Program-made: the position numbers and the translations under genes | The notes under the pieces: generated by a model | Seen by the model: only the letters and a program-made list of their open reading frames with translations | Database searches by the model: none | What the model was told of the DNA's origin: nothing | Origin: Chaenocephalus aceratus | Taxonomy: Eukaryota; Chordata; Actinopteri; Perciformes; Channichthyidae | Length of the DNA stretch: 64,000 bases | NCBI GenBank assembly: GCA_023974075.1 | Contig: CM043801.1 | Coordinates: forward strand, 1,815,209 to 1,879,208 | Direction: 5' to 3' | Shown here: piece by piece, positions 1-10,037 of the stretch | Numbering within the stretch: position 1 is the stretch's first letter | How the letters are laid out: each line of letters opens with the position of its first letter

Positions 1-54
1 ATTAATTAAGATAGCTAGGTAAATACAGTATTGCTCCCCTGTGTACATGGCGTG

Positions 55-57
55 TGT

Positions 58-115
<58 letters not shown>

Positions 116-165
116 GTGTGTGTGTGGGGGGGGGTCTGTGTGTGTGTGTGTGTGTGTGTGTGGGG
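55..165. repeat. (TG)n microsatellite
   Basis: An almost pure TG array is interrupted by a short G run near 125-134. It lies in the transposase intron of Harbinger copy A. The equivalent intron of copy C has a different, CA-rich minisatellite. Confidence 0.95.
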
Positions 166-208
166 ACATATACTTTTTTTTAATCATAATATATTATTTT
201 TTTCTCAG

Positions 209-556
209 GTACCTGGCAACCGGTGACTCATACAGGACCATAGCATTCAGCTATCGGGTCGGGCATGCAACCGTGGCTGTCATTGTCAGGGAGGTTGCGG
301 GTGCAATCTGGACCACCCTGGTTGAGGAAACCATGCCGGTACCACAGACCGAGGACTGGAGAGCCATCGCTGCTGGGTTCCAGGAGCGCTGGAACTTTCC
401 GAATTGCGTTGGTGCCATTGATGGAAGCACGTGGTGATCCAGGCTCCGGCAAATTCTGGGTCCCTGTACTTCAAACTATAAGTCCACCCACTCCTTGGTA
501 CTGCTGGCTGTCGTGGATGCCCAGTACCTCTTCAGGGTAGTGGATGTCGGAGGCTT
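209..556 (+). pseudogene. Harbinger transposase (HARBI1-like, DDE_Tnp_4) exon, broken
   Basis: A pyrimidine tract ending TTTCTCAG precedes the exon. Translation gives a HARBI1-like segment with YLATGDSYRTIA, EDWRAIAAGFQERWNFPN and GAIDG, the last carrying the first catalytic Asp of the DDE_Tnp_4 domain. After GAIDG a one-base loss near 428 shifts the frame. A one-base gain near 476 shifts it again, and the peptide then runs through a stretch ending VVDVGGFG, where a second catalytic Asp is expected. At about 556 the reading breaks into the C-terminal part of the opposing MADF gene, so the third catalytic residue and the C-terminus are missing. The same exon exists on minus in copy C at 32776-32941. 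HARBI1-type transposases cut and paste Harbinger elements together with a MADF/Myb-like partner; this copy is not functional. Confidence 0.85.
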
Positions 557-1104
557 TGGAATCTTCTTCTTTGCCATGAACATCCTTCGCAATGAAGGCA
601 AGAGGCCCCGGAGAAACAACTCGTCCTCGTCCTCCTCCACCACTGGACGAGGTTGAGGTAGTGGCATGGAGAGAACAGGAGCGATGGCTGACAGCAACCC
701 GTTCTCAAAGGCGGACATCTCCCTTCCCCTTCTCCTTTTTCCCCGGCCCTCAACATTATCTTCCACCTCTCCAGTCTGCCCTGCCTCCTCTCCTGTCTGC
801 CCTGCCTCAGCTTGCTGGCTGCTGGCTGGCTGAGTCTCACCAAGGCTTTCATCTGGCTGGCTTTGGCTCTCATCCTCTGGCACCTGGCTGGGGTCAGGAG
901 TAGTACAGGGGGGTGGAGGCAGGATATTGCTGGACGTCTCACGGTCAATGAGAAATGGGGTTAAAAAACCCATCACTGCCGTGAAACGCCAGGGCTTATA
1001 TCCCCCTGACGACCCTGCCCCGCTTCTTTTTGCCTCCTTCTCCCTAGCTTTCTCCTTCCGGAACCTGTCCCTCAGAGACTTCCACCTTGTCCTGCACAAT
1101 TCCT
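557..1104 (-). pseudogene. MADF-domain Harbinger partner protein, exon 2 (3' truncated)
   Basis: On minus, the acceptor TTCATTTCATTAG precedes the exon. It begins with the second half of a MADF/Myb-SANT-like DNA-binding domain (CRTRWKSLRDRFRKEK), followed by a basic stretch, the motif YKPWRFTAVMGFLTPF, and a long Pro/Ser/Gln/Glu-rich linker. The protein is known in the family as the DNA-binding partner that brings the Harbinger transposase to the element ends. Exon 1 lies at 1524-1653. The 3' end is lost: near 557 the sequence passes directly into the transposase on the other strand, so the open frame that continues to about 476 is a fusion artefact. Copy C has a homologous exon at 31731-32266. 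Confidence 0.8.
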
Positions 1105-1349
1105 CTAATGAAATGAAATAACAAAGTTAATTTGTTGAACTACTTGAAGAATTGACTAAATTATTCCTACATTAATGAAAAGCAAATCCCTTTATCACGG
1201 TCATTTGCATAAAAGGTTTTACATTCACACTTTATATGATGACATTAATGTCTGTGGTGCTATTTTATGCTACATTCCATGCTGGCTAAATATACTGTCT
1301 ATGCCTGCAAGCTGTCCATTCAATGTTAAAATTAAGTACACTGGATATA

Positions 1350-1485
1350 TCAAATCAAGTTTTATTTATATAGCACATTTATAAACGATTTTTGTTCGAG
1401 CCAAAGTGCTGTACATATAATAAAACTAGCCTACAGTAGAGACACTTTACAGCTAATAGAACAGCACAGTTTGTTCAGAATATCA
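1350..1485 (-). repeat. Short LINE 3'-tail insertion in the MADF intron
   Basis: The sequence TTTATTTATATAGCACATTT and the following CAAAGTGCTGTACA are typical of 5'-truncated teleost LINE tails. Copy C lacks this segment at the same intron position, so it inserted after the two Harbinger copies diverged. The subfamily cannot be resolved. Confidence 0.55.
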
Positions 1486-1523
1486 TATATAATATAAACT
1501 CCCCAAACTGGCGAAAAACCTAC

Positions 1524-1653
1524 CAGTTCCACCCACTGTCTCTGCCTCCTCCCTCCATGCCTCGCTCCTCCGGTTTGTATCCCGGTAAATGAACAGAGAC
1601 TGATCATACAGCACCGGGTGATTCACTACCGCTAGAATTAATTTCTCCTTCAT
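1524..1653 (-). pseudogene. MADF-domain Harbinger partner protein, exon 1
   Basis: A 130-nt exon begins at an ATG (MKEKLILAVVNHPVLYD) and ends at the donor GTAGGT. The peptide is the N-terminal half of a MADF domain, with YRDTNRRSEAWREEAETVG. Copy C has an exon of exactly the same length (31316-31445), and Harbinger copy B retains a decayed version near 19137-19266. I chose the ATG aligned with copy C. The longer upstream open frame, to 1833, runs into the terminal repeat of the element and is unlikely to be coding. By itself the exon is intact; the gene is dead because exon 2 is truncated. Confidence 0.75.
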
Positions 1654-1779
1654 TTTTTGGAATATGAGGAAAAGACCTGCGTAGTCTCTCCCAGCATACA
1701 CGCGGTTTGATTGGCTAGCGCTGCACTGGCAGATTTGCATAAACGGGATTTCATTGGCTGACGCCTCCGTCGAGGCGTC

Positions 1780-2088
1780 AAAAGTTGAACATTGCTCAAC
1801 TTTTGACGCCACGCTACGCTCCACGCTTCCCAAAATGCAGTTCGGCTAAAAGTGACGTCACCCCATTCAAAGTGAATGGGCAGAAGCGTTGGAAGCTTCA
1901 ATGCACGCCGCTGTGTGGACGGGCCGTTCAACATTGTTCAACTTCTGACGCCGGAGACGGCGGAGACGGACCGCTATGCTACCCACAATTCAGTTCGGCG
2001 AAAAAAGCGAGGCAAGGTTACGTGACGTCACCCCATTCAAAGTGAATGGGCAGATTGGAGTTGTCGACGCTGTAGTGTGGACGGGCCG
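1780..2088. repeat. Tandemly duplicated Harbinger terminus
   Basis: A ~150-bp terminal module occurs twice in a row. Each copy has a CAAC-TT-CTGACGCC-like start, a GACGTCACCCCATTCAAAG box and the end GTGTGGACGGGCCG. The first copy ends at about 1926 and the second at 2088. Confidence 0.6.
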
Positions 2089-2098
2089 TAAGTACCAC

Positions 2099-2425
2099 GT
2101 TAGTACACATTTACTGACACAAACATTTGTATCATCTGTTGTAGACCCAAATAAATAAAATTAAATAAGAACTCATTCTTAAAAAGTATAAACGAACATT
2201 AGTTGGATTAATATTGATTAGAGTGCACAATAGGAATAAAATAATTCAGAGAAGAAAAAGAGATATGTTATCTATCAAAACCCAGTTAGATTAACATTCA
2301 TTGGATTGCACACTTTGTCTGTTTGTTTGGATATGTAGCACATTAACATTTTAATAGCACTTAATGACTGACTGAATGGAAATGACAATAAATGAAAATG
2401 TAAATGAAAAAAGCGATCATGAAAA
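2099..2425 (+). repeat. Left arm of a large inverted repeat
   Basis: This arm runs from GTTAGTACACATTTACTG to AAGCGATCATGAAAA. Its reverse complement is found at 6367-6710 with high identity. The arm is AT-rich and contains no gene. Confidence 0.85.
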
Positions 2426-3631
2426 TGTTTCCAAAAAATGAATAAAATGATTTTTGACCACATTGTTGTTCAGATATATCACATATTTGTGACTAAATGA
2501 TACATTAATTGAAACAAAACACGGTATAAACTGAGGAGTGACTCTCGTGAGGTTCATGTATTTTCTTCACTCCGCTGGGAAACTGCTCTCATGTCAAGAA
2601 CAAGCAGAAAACTCTGGGGAAGAGCCGGGACGCCAATACGGAAGTGCCACACACTGCAGTTCATATATTGGCCGATAGTGACTGGCTGCAGAAAGGAGCA
2701 ATTTCCATAGACCCCCATGTTAAAATGCACAACTTTACAGCATAAAAAAACATGTTTCTACCCATGGATGCAATAAATATTATTATGAATATAGTTAGGT
2801 TCCACCTTCATGATTATGGATCTGTGAGTGAATTGTTTTCCAACACGACCCTTTTATTTATATTAGGTCTTAAAGTTTTTGCATAAATTAGGGCTCTGTC
2901 AAGTGACTGCTGCTGCTAGCTTCTTGTCTCTCTGCTAGCTGCTCCGTGAAGCTAGCTACAGGGACTCTGCCTGGTCAGCTCATCCAGGAAACACAACTTG
3001 ACCCTGGCCGTGGTTGTTTGTTCTTCATGCTTATATATCGGACTGTTGTGACTCGCTCTGCGGTTAAAACAGACGGTGCATGCATGCAGTTTTGCCGCAA
3101 GTAAAAATCGAGTACTTATTTATGTGTTAATGATTTTAATCGGCTACGTAATGAATGTTAAGGCTTGGTTTAGTGTGTAAGCGAGTGGTAGCTACATCGG
3201 TGCTAACGATGCTAATCGTAGCCTACAAGTTAAAATCATAGACTGTATATATAAAGGTTAAAACGAAATAGACAAGTGTTAAGCGTTAAGTGGGATAATA
3301 CTGTAGAACAAACGGATTCTGTTTGAGGTTGATAAAATAAGGTCATCCTTGTAACCATCCATCCATCTTCTCCCGCTTATCCGTGGTCGGGTCGCGGGGT
3401 GGTAGCAGTTCCAGCAGAGAGCCCCAAACTTTCTTTTCCAAGGTATCCTTGTAACTTCGAGAGATATTTTATTATGTAGGTAGAACTGTATGCATCGCTA
3501 AGGTTAATTTAAATTGGCTATGCTCAAGTACAGTATGTAGACAAGCTAACGTCGAAGTAGTGTATGTGAAATCAACCTCACAATAAGATGTGTGTATATT
3601 ACAATTATGAATGTCATATTTCAAGATGATT
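2426..3631. other. No gene seen; interior of inverted-repeat structure
   Basis: This AT-rich sequence has no reading frame with recognisable content. Around 3343-3446 lies a fish-dispersed repeat (see separate entry). Nothing else could be assigned. Confidence 0.5.
3343..3446. repeat. Dispersed fish repeat with CCATCCATC motif
   Basis: The segment CCATCCATCTTCTCCCGCTT followed by a GGTCGGGTCGCGGGG box is a common teleost dispersed motif, probably a 5'-truncated LINE tail. The family is not resolved from sequence alone. Confidence 0.5.
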
Positions 3632-3639
3632 ACTTAGAT

Positions 3640-5337
3640 CAGGGGTGGGGAACCTTTTTCCTCTCAAGGGCCATTTCAATGTTTTCAACATCCTCCGAGG
3701 GCCGTACAAATTATTGACCTCTGCTTAAAAATCACAGCCCATTCATTTGGCCTTTCTTTCATGCTGTGCAAAGAAAAAGCAACCTCTTCATCCAGATATC
3801 TTGCCATGACTCGCGCATGCATTCACGTGCACGGTTGTGGCATGACCACCAAACAGAAAGATATGGACACAAGATGTGTGCAAATGTATTTAGTTTCCTA
3901 TCCATGTGAACATGATTTAAGTGGGGGGGAACCTAACCTCCTCTATGGCGGTCCAGGGGGCATGCTCCCCCAGGAAGATTTTTTTTTAAATATTGAAGTT
4001 GAAAGCATCAATCTGGTGCACTTTGAGAGCAAAATATCTATGGAAACTTCTCTCAACACCCATTTGAAACAGACCTGTAAGCAGATTTACTTTTTCTTTA
4101 TGGATATTTTACAAATCACTCTCCTTTCAAACTGTATTCTTGTTTATTAATAACAACTTTTTTTTACTGTCATATAGTATTTTATACCTCTTTACTTTAT
4201 TCTCTTGTTTTTTGATAACTATAATGATCATATAAAGATGTGCCTTTACCTCACTGGTTGGAGAAAAAGCTTCTTATATTCGTTAGCATAGCTAGCTAAC
4301 CAGATGCTAATAACAACAAAGTTATTGACTGTGTGATCAGAATGACGGACTTATGGGTACTGCAATTTTTTGAAGTCCCGGAGTGGCGTTCTGGTGCTCT
4401 CCGTCAGAATTGCACCCCTGTCAGACGAGACAAGAGGCGCATTCACACCGCAGTACTCTTCCCACAAAGGTTCATGAGAACTTAGTTCATGAGAACTCTT
4501 TTGTCGCGTTCACACCAAAAAGAGCCGGTACTAAAATTAGTTCATGAGAACCTTTTTACCCCTTTTCAGTCCCTGCTAGAGAGCAGGGACTTTCGTGGGA
4601 GAAAAAGGTTCCTATGTCTGATTGGCTGAGCGGATTGCAAACCACGCCCCGTAAAACTCCCAAAAAGTGTTGTGAAGCCGCCATTTTGTTATCCTCGCAT
4701 TAGCATTATTAGCATTAACATTAGCCCAGCGCAGAAACGCAGAGAGACTAACTTATGGCAACACAAAAGAAAACATGGTGGAGATGAGGAGGTGTCGGTG
4801 TTCTGGCGATTTACTCAGAAGGCTGCTGGGAGTCCCAGCAGCTTCTACTGGGAGTCCCAGCAGCTTCTACTGGAGCCAGTCCCCAACTCCAGGGGACTTC
4901 CGGCCGGGGACTTTGGGCGGCAGTATACGCCGTAAAGTTGTTTGCGGCCTGCCAGTAAAACCCAAAGCAGAAGAAGAAGAAGTGACGTCAGCGGCTTCAT
5001 TTGCCTAATCCACCCCCAGGGATTTATTCCGGTGTGATCTGTACTTAGTTCATGAGAACTAAAGAGTTCTCATGAGAACTAAAGAGTTCTCATGAACCTT
5101 TGTGGGAAAAGTACTGCGGTGTGAATGCGCCTATATACCACGTTAGGCTCGTGTTGTGTTCAAATACCATGACCGTTGCCAGGAAAATCAGGCACTGGCT
5201 TGTTTAATTATTTTTGCGGTCTAGATTTCTTTAATTTTTTTTCTTTTTTTGCGTGTGTTTAGAAATTACCTCGAGGGTCATACCAAATGGTCTCGCGGGC
5301 CGTATACGGCCCGGGGGCCGGAGGTTCCCCACCCCTG
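3640..5337. mobile_element. Non-autonomous hAT element
   Basis: The ends are an inverted repeat starting CAGGGGTGGGGAACC. The element is flanked by the exact 8-bp direct repeat ACTTAGAT (3632-3639 and 5338-5345). CAGGG-type ends and 8-bp target duplications identify the hAT superfamily. No transposase frame survives. A different element with 47-bp ends sits inside at 4435-5132. Near 3930-3990 there is only a short spurious frame. Confidence 0.92.
4435..5132. mobile_element. Non-autonomous DNA element with ~47-bp terminal inverted repeats
   Basis: The left end, AGGCGCATTCACACCGCAGT continuing through CCCACAAAGGTTCATGAGAAC, is matched by the reverse complement of the right end. Internal direct repeats of GTTCATGAGAACT occur at both sides. 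No target duplication could be recognised and no transposase is present, so the superfamily is open. It is nested in the hAT at 3640-5337. Confidence 0.75.
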
Positions 5338-5345
5338 ACTTAGAT

Positions 5346-6366
5346 ATTACAATATGGCTGGTTGAGCTGGAGTTCATTATTGAGCTTACACGTTAACGTC
5401 ACAGTCATCTGAAGAACAAACCCAAACCTTGTTGTTTTTATTAATTGCATTACCAAATGGGTATCAAATAAACAGGAAGCATTGGTAACACAACTTCCAA
5501 AGTTACAGTAAAATAAAAAGGACCCTGACTCGGACAATACACAATCCAACATGTTCAACAGAAGATAATCAGTTATATTGTTTGTACACATGGTACTTTA
5601 CATATATATCTGTTTGTTTAAGGTGTCCAGGTGATGCAGACAGGCTGGACCAGAGAGTGAGAGACAGAACTGGACTCCTCACAGCAGTGAACTTCAGCTC
5701 AGGTACAAAGACTCTTTTTTTCATACTGTACAAAGAATCAAGAAAGATATTGGTTTAAATGAATGAAGTATTGACTTTAATACACTGATTATCTCCCTGT
5801 CTCAATCCAAATTGAACTGTATGAAAATAAGTCTTGTAGTGAATAAAAAGGGCGCCTTGGAGCCAATCCTGCAATTTCCCCACAGGTGAAAAAGTTGACT
5901 GAAAACCCAACCCTGGGGCTCTGGGGGGATTGTTTTTTTGAAATACTAACATAAAATACACATTCTGGTACTCTCTTGAGAAGAAAATAAATACATCCAT
6001 TACTACACGACAAAAAAAAAAGAAGTTCTACTGCAAAAGTATTCTCCGTCGGGACTTTCTGCAACAACACCACCGCCGTTATCTTGATTCTGATTGTCCA
6101 GAAGACATTATCAAAGATGTTCTATTGAGAAGACGATCACTCCGTGACAAAAGTTTTCAAAACTGTTTCTAGTGTTCGGTATTTCTAGACAAGTGACTGC
6201 TGAAATCAATCTTACTAACTGCTATCTGTGCAATTTACTCCGCACGAGTTGGCGGACTTTATTTGGCTTACCTTAACATCATTTTTCATGGTGGGGCTAA
6301 GCCATTTCTTGGTATGGCTGTAGCCTACCCCAGCCATACCCTGGCGTAAGTAGACGAGAATAGCCG
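5346..6366. other. No supported gene
   Basis: A short segment at about 5635-5700 has splice-like borders and could encode about 23 residues. A frame at about 6030-6173 on plus encodes some 48 residues ending at a stop. Neither has recognisable homology or a partner exon. Confidence 0.4.
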
Positions 6367-6710
6367 TTTTCATGATCGCTTTTTTCGTTTTACATTTTCA
6401 TTTATTGTCATTTCCATTCAGTCAGTCATTAAGTGCTATTAAAATGTTAATGTGCTACATATCCAAACAAACAAAGTGTGCAATCCAATGAATGTTAATC
6501 TAACTGGGTTTGATAGATAACATATCTCTTTTTCTTCTCTCAATTATTTTATTTCTATTGTGCACTCTAATGAATAATAATCCAACTAATGTGCGTTTAT
6601 ACATTTTAAGAATGGCGTTTATCTTTTTTGAGAATTAGTTCTTATTTTATTTTATTTATTTGGGTCTACAACAGATGATACAAATGTTGTGTCAGTAAAT
6701 GTGTACCAAC
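6367..6710 (-). repeat. Right arm of the large inverted repeat
   Basis: Reverse complement of 2099-2425, from TTTTCATGATCGC to GTGTACCAAC, with scattered substitutions and small indels. It may be the terminus of a 4.6 kb foldback-like structure or an inverted pair of the same repeat. Confidence 0.85.
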
Positions 6711-7041
6711 AGAGGCGGGGGGTGTGTGTGGAAATAACGGGGACAGAGCTGCTGTCAGACGATCAGCTGTGCGGCGTCATCACAAACAGACGTCGCTTCA
6801 CGTGACGCTCCGGAGGAAAGGACGTCCCATTGCTCTTAAAACTAATTTCCCTGCTTCTCGTGGTTTCCTTGCGTCTCTCCATGCTTCCCTGGTGGGAGGG
6901 ACTAGAGGCAGGGAAACGACGCAAGTGAGGGACACAAGGAATCCATTTAACCGAAGTGAGAAGGCCCCATAATTTGCATTTATAAAGAATCCACACATGT
7001 GTTTAATCGTTAATGTCAGATATGTACTAAGTAAATACATT

Positions 7042-7856
7042 TGTTACATTACATTACATTACATTTAGCTGACGCTTTTATCCAAAGCGACAATAAGTGC
7101 GTTCGACCAACAAATACAAACTTGAAGAAAACAGAATCATATAAGTACATCAGGTTTCATAGAGCAAAAACATTTCAAGTGCTACTCAACTGGCTTTAGA
7201 GAAGCCAGTCCTTTATTAGTATATAAGTGCTTTGTTAATAGTTCTATCGCTCGAAGTGGAGTCGAAAGAGATGAGTTTTCAGTCTGCGCCGGAAGGTGTG
7301 TAAGCTTTCTGCTGTCCTGATTTCAATGGGGAGCCCATCATTTTGGAGCCGGGATAGCAAACCCACGTGTTTTTGCTGATGGGAACTTGGGTCCCCCTCG
7401 CAGCGAGGGTGCAGCGAGTCGTTTGGCTGATGCAGAGCGGAGTGCACGTGCTGGGGTGTACGGTTTAACCATGCCCTGGATGTAGGAAGGGCCAGATCCA
7501 TTCGCAGCACGGTACGCAAGTACCATTGTCTTGAAGTGGATTCTAGCAGTTACCGGAAGCCAGTGGAGGGAGCGGAGGAGCGGCGTGGTGTGGGAGAATT
7601 TAGGGAGATTGAAGACCAGACGAGCCGCTGCATTCTGGATGAGCTGCAGAGGTCGGATGGCACATGCAGGTAGACCAGCCAGGAGGGAGTTGCAGTAGTC
7701 TAGGCGTGAGATGACGAGAGCCTGGACCAGAACCTGCGTCGCTTTCTGGGTCAGCTGGGGACGTATCCTCCTGATGTTGTTAAAGCGTGTATCTGTAGCA
7801 GCGGGTTGTAGCAGCGATGTTTGCAGTGAAGGACAGGTTGTTTATCTAGGGTCACG
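7042..7856 (-). mobile_element. 5'-truncated L2-type LINE fragment
   Basis: The tail on minus is the fish LINE signature ATTTAGCTGACGCTTTTATC next to a short ACATT repeat. On minus, fragments of the C-terminal end of a reverse transcriptase protein can be read, including LPIEIRTAESLHTFRRRLKT. The other copy of the surrounding block (9195-9757) lacks this segment, which fixes both insertion borders. Confidence 0.8.
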
Positions 7857-8025
7857 CCTGCTCAAGATTAGATTCAACTTTATTGTTATTGCACATATTA
7901 CAGGTACTGAGAGAACGAAATGCAGTTTAGCTTCTCAGGTGCAACAAGCAGTAAAGTGAAAAGTAATGTACACAATAGACAGAATAAAATATAGAATGAA
8001 TTCAATGATGAATAAACAGTGAGGG

Positions 8026-8178
8026 GTATGAATACACTAGATATACACAGCAGCCTGTGAGCAGTATGAACAGTGTGTATGAATACACTAGATATACACA
8101 GCAGCCTGTGAGCAGTATGAACAGTGTGTATGAATACACTAGATATACACAGCAGCCTGTGAGCAGTATGAACAGTGT
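8026..8178 (+). repeat. Three exact copies of a 51-bp tandem repeat
   Basis: The unit begins GTATGAATACACTAGATATA and ends GAACAGTGT; copies lie at 8026-8076, 8077-8127 and 8128-8178. The duplicate block at about 9441-9490 has a single, slightly shorter unit. The period is a multiple of three, so it appears as a 17-residue repeat in an otherwise meaningless minus-strand frame. Confidence 0.95.
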
Positions 8179-8440
8179 GTATGAATATGCTAAGATATAT
8201 AAAGCATGAAAACGGTAAGCAGTGCAAGTATAGTATAAAATATATAGATATTAATTTCATGATGATAAACATTGTGGAACAATGATGAAAAATGTGAATG
8301 GAAGTGGCGACATAAAACTGACACAAAACAACAACAAACTTTTGCCAGCCAATTGGAGAGTTTCATCATCAGCACGTGGTAAAAGCCACCAATGAGCGCT
8401 CAGCTTCGAGATACCAGCGAGTCGTTTCCCATCAAGCATT

Positions 8441-9194
8441 TTGGGCGTCTTTGTCCCGCGAGATTTCAACGTCTCATGTAGGCGAGCCTCCAGAGCAAGT
8501 CGGACAAAATGACTAACCATCATGCAACGCACCAGCACGACGGCGATCACAATTGCGCAGGTCTGCGTCGGTCTCGCTCGTCTCAAACAAGCCTACTCTC
8601 TGTCCTAAACGGCTTGTTGGAGCTCCTGCCCCCCCTCCCTGTGAGCCCAGTTTGCTCTGATTGGTCGGGACGTTGCGGGGCTCGTTGCTGCGAGGAGCGG
8701 ACAGGCTTCCGGGTTAGGGGTGCAACAACTAATCAACTAAATCGATGACCAAATTAGTTGCCAACTAATTCAGTCGTCGATTCGTTGGTGACGTCATCAC
8801 GTGTGTTTTACGCGCCGTTAAGCTCCAACGTTATCGGTCTTTCTATCGGTACTGGAGACATTAAAAAAATATATGTCATATGTATTATTGCTGCATAAAC
8901 ATTATATCGCAGTCTTAGTGTCGCCAACTCGTTCTAAAATGCAAAAAGACAAAAAATGCGTCTATGGTGTATTTTCGATCTTTCCAATCGAGACGAGAGG
9001 CTTGTTTGAGACGAGCTGCGGCTCGCCTCGAAAGTAGACGAGAATAGCCGATCGCAGCCGGGGGAGGTCTCAAAAAGCTCGCCCTGAAGTCGGACAGTTC
9101 GGAGTCGGCTTCGTCTTCTTCTTCTTCTCTCGGTTTTTTGGCGGATTGCAAACAACTTTAAGGTGCATACCGCCACCTCCGGAGTCGGCTTAAC
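8441..9194. other. Repeat-derived sequence without a gene; contains one hAT-like end
   Basis: At 8716 the motif TAGGGGTGCAACAACTAATC resembles a hAT terminus, but no matching opposite end was found nearby. At about 8517-8580 the sequence CCATCATGCAACGCAC also occurs at 19472-19600. Around 9140-9180 a fish repeat motif GCGGATTGCAAACAACTTTA is seen. Confidence 0.45.
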
Positions 9195-9757
9195 TCGGTT
9201 TGCATTTAGAAAGAATGCACACATGTGTTTAATTGTTAATGTCAGATATGTACTAAGTAAATACATGTGTTCCTGCTCAAGATTAGATTAAACTTTATTG
9301 TTATTGCACATATTACAGGTACTGAGAGAACGAAATGCAGTTTAGCTTCTAACCAGGTGCAACAAGCAGTGAAGTGGAAAGTAATGTACACAATCTACAG
9401 AATAACATATAGAATGAATTGAATGATGAATAAACAGTGGGGTATGAATACACTAGATATCAGCCTGAGAGCAGTATGAACAGTGTGTATGAATATGCTA
9501 AGATATATAAAGTATGAAAACGGTAAGCAGTGCAAGTATAGTATAAAAATATATAGATATTAATTTCATGATGATAAACATTGTGGAACAATGATGAAAA
9601 ATGGGAATGGAAGTGGCGACTTAAAACTGACACAAAACAACAACAAACCTTTGCCAGCCAATTGGAGAGTTTCATCATCAGCACGTGGTAAAAACCACCA
9701 ATGAGCCGCTCAGCTCGAGATACCAGCGAGTCGTTTCGGTCGTTTCCCATCAAGCAT
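9195..9757 (+). repeat. Locally duplicated repeat block, copy 2 (uninterrupted)
   Basis: Direct repeat of 6970-8440 without the L2 insertion and with one unit instead of three of the 51-bp repeat. It runs straight into the 5' region of the L1 element. Confidence 0.8.
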
Positions 9758-9796
9758 TTCGCTTCCGCAGCCCGTGGAGAGAAACTGCACCGCCAC

Positions 9797-9840
9797 GCCG
9801 CGCCTCGCCGCGCCTCGCCGCGCCTCGCCGCGCCTCGCTC
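9797..9840 (+). repeat. 10-bp GC-rich tandem repeat in L1 leader
   Basis: CGCGCCTCGC-type units are repeated about four times, followed by CAAGATGGCGGAGTGAGAAG, which resembles the transcription start or leader region of fish L1 elements. Confidence 0.7.
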
Positions 9841-10037
9841 TCAAGGCTGCGGGAGACTTCAAGATGGCGGAGTGAGAAGCAGCAACGTTGCAGGCTCGTA
9901 GAAAAAGTTTAGATTTGAGTCCTAGACTGCAAAACCGACAGGCAATAGCTTATTCATGATACACTTTAAGTTATTATAGAAGCTTAAATAGTCACATTTT
10001 ACTTTAACTCTTCAGTTACCAACACTTTTAACATAAA

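Larger units (their letters stand above)
1..2088. mobile_element. PIF/Harbinger element, copy A (left end outside window)
   Basis: The right end reads GTGTGGACGGGCCG followed by TAA, matching the termini of copy C (31033-45194), which is flanked by TTA. Two gene remnants are arranged tail to tail: a HARBI1-type transposase on plus and a MADF-domain protein on minus. Base 1 lies in an intron of the transposase, because the same sequence occurs in copy C near 33120-33155. Three-base TWA target sites and a two-gene structure are typical of PIF/Harbinger. The element is internally deleted and cannot encode a full transposase. Confidence 0.85.
6970..8440 (+). repeat. Locally duplicated repeat block, copy 1 (interrupted)
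   Basis: The parts 6970-7041 and 7857-8440 together match 9195-9757 in direct orientation. Shared landmarks are CACACATGTGTTTAAT, CCTGCTCAAGATTAGATT, ACTGAGAGAACGAAATGCAG and GCCAGCCAATTGGAGAG. An L2 fragment (7042-7856) interrupts this copy. Confidence 0.8.

Noticed and set aside
41..437. Open frames of alternating Cys-Val (MCVCVCV...)
   Set aside because: They are translations of the (TG)n microsatellite and are not genes; only the part after 209 is a real exon remnant.
5635..5700. Possible short exon with GTGTCCAG acceptor and GTACAA donor
   Set aside because: Too short, no recognised peptide, no partner exon in phase.
6030..6173. Plus frame of about 48 residues rich in Arg and Asp
   Set aside because: No start codon, no homology, and surrounded by repeats.
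6763..7040. Overlapping frames on both strands
   Set aside because: The area is a repeat shared with 9195-9270; no conserved protein features.
8026..8178. CRISPR-like array
   Set aside because: Units are contiguous without spacers and the host is a vertebrate.
7898..8326. 142-residue minus-strand frame with 17-residue repeats
   Set aside because: The repeats are the 51-bp tandem array read in a frame that has period three; the sister block has no such frame.
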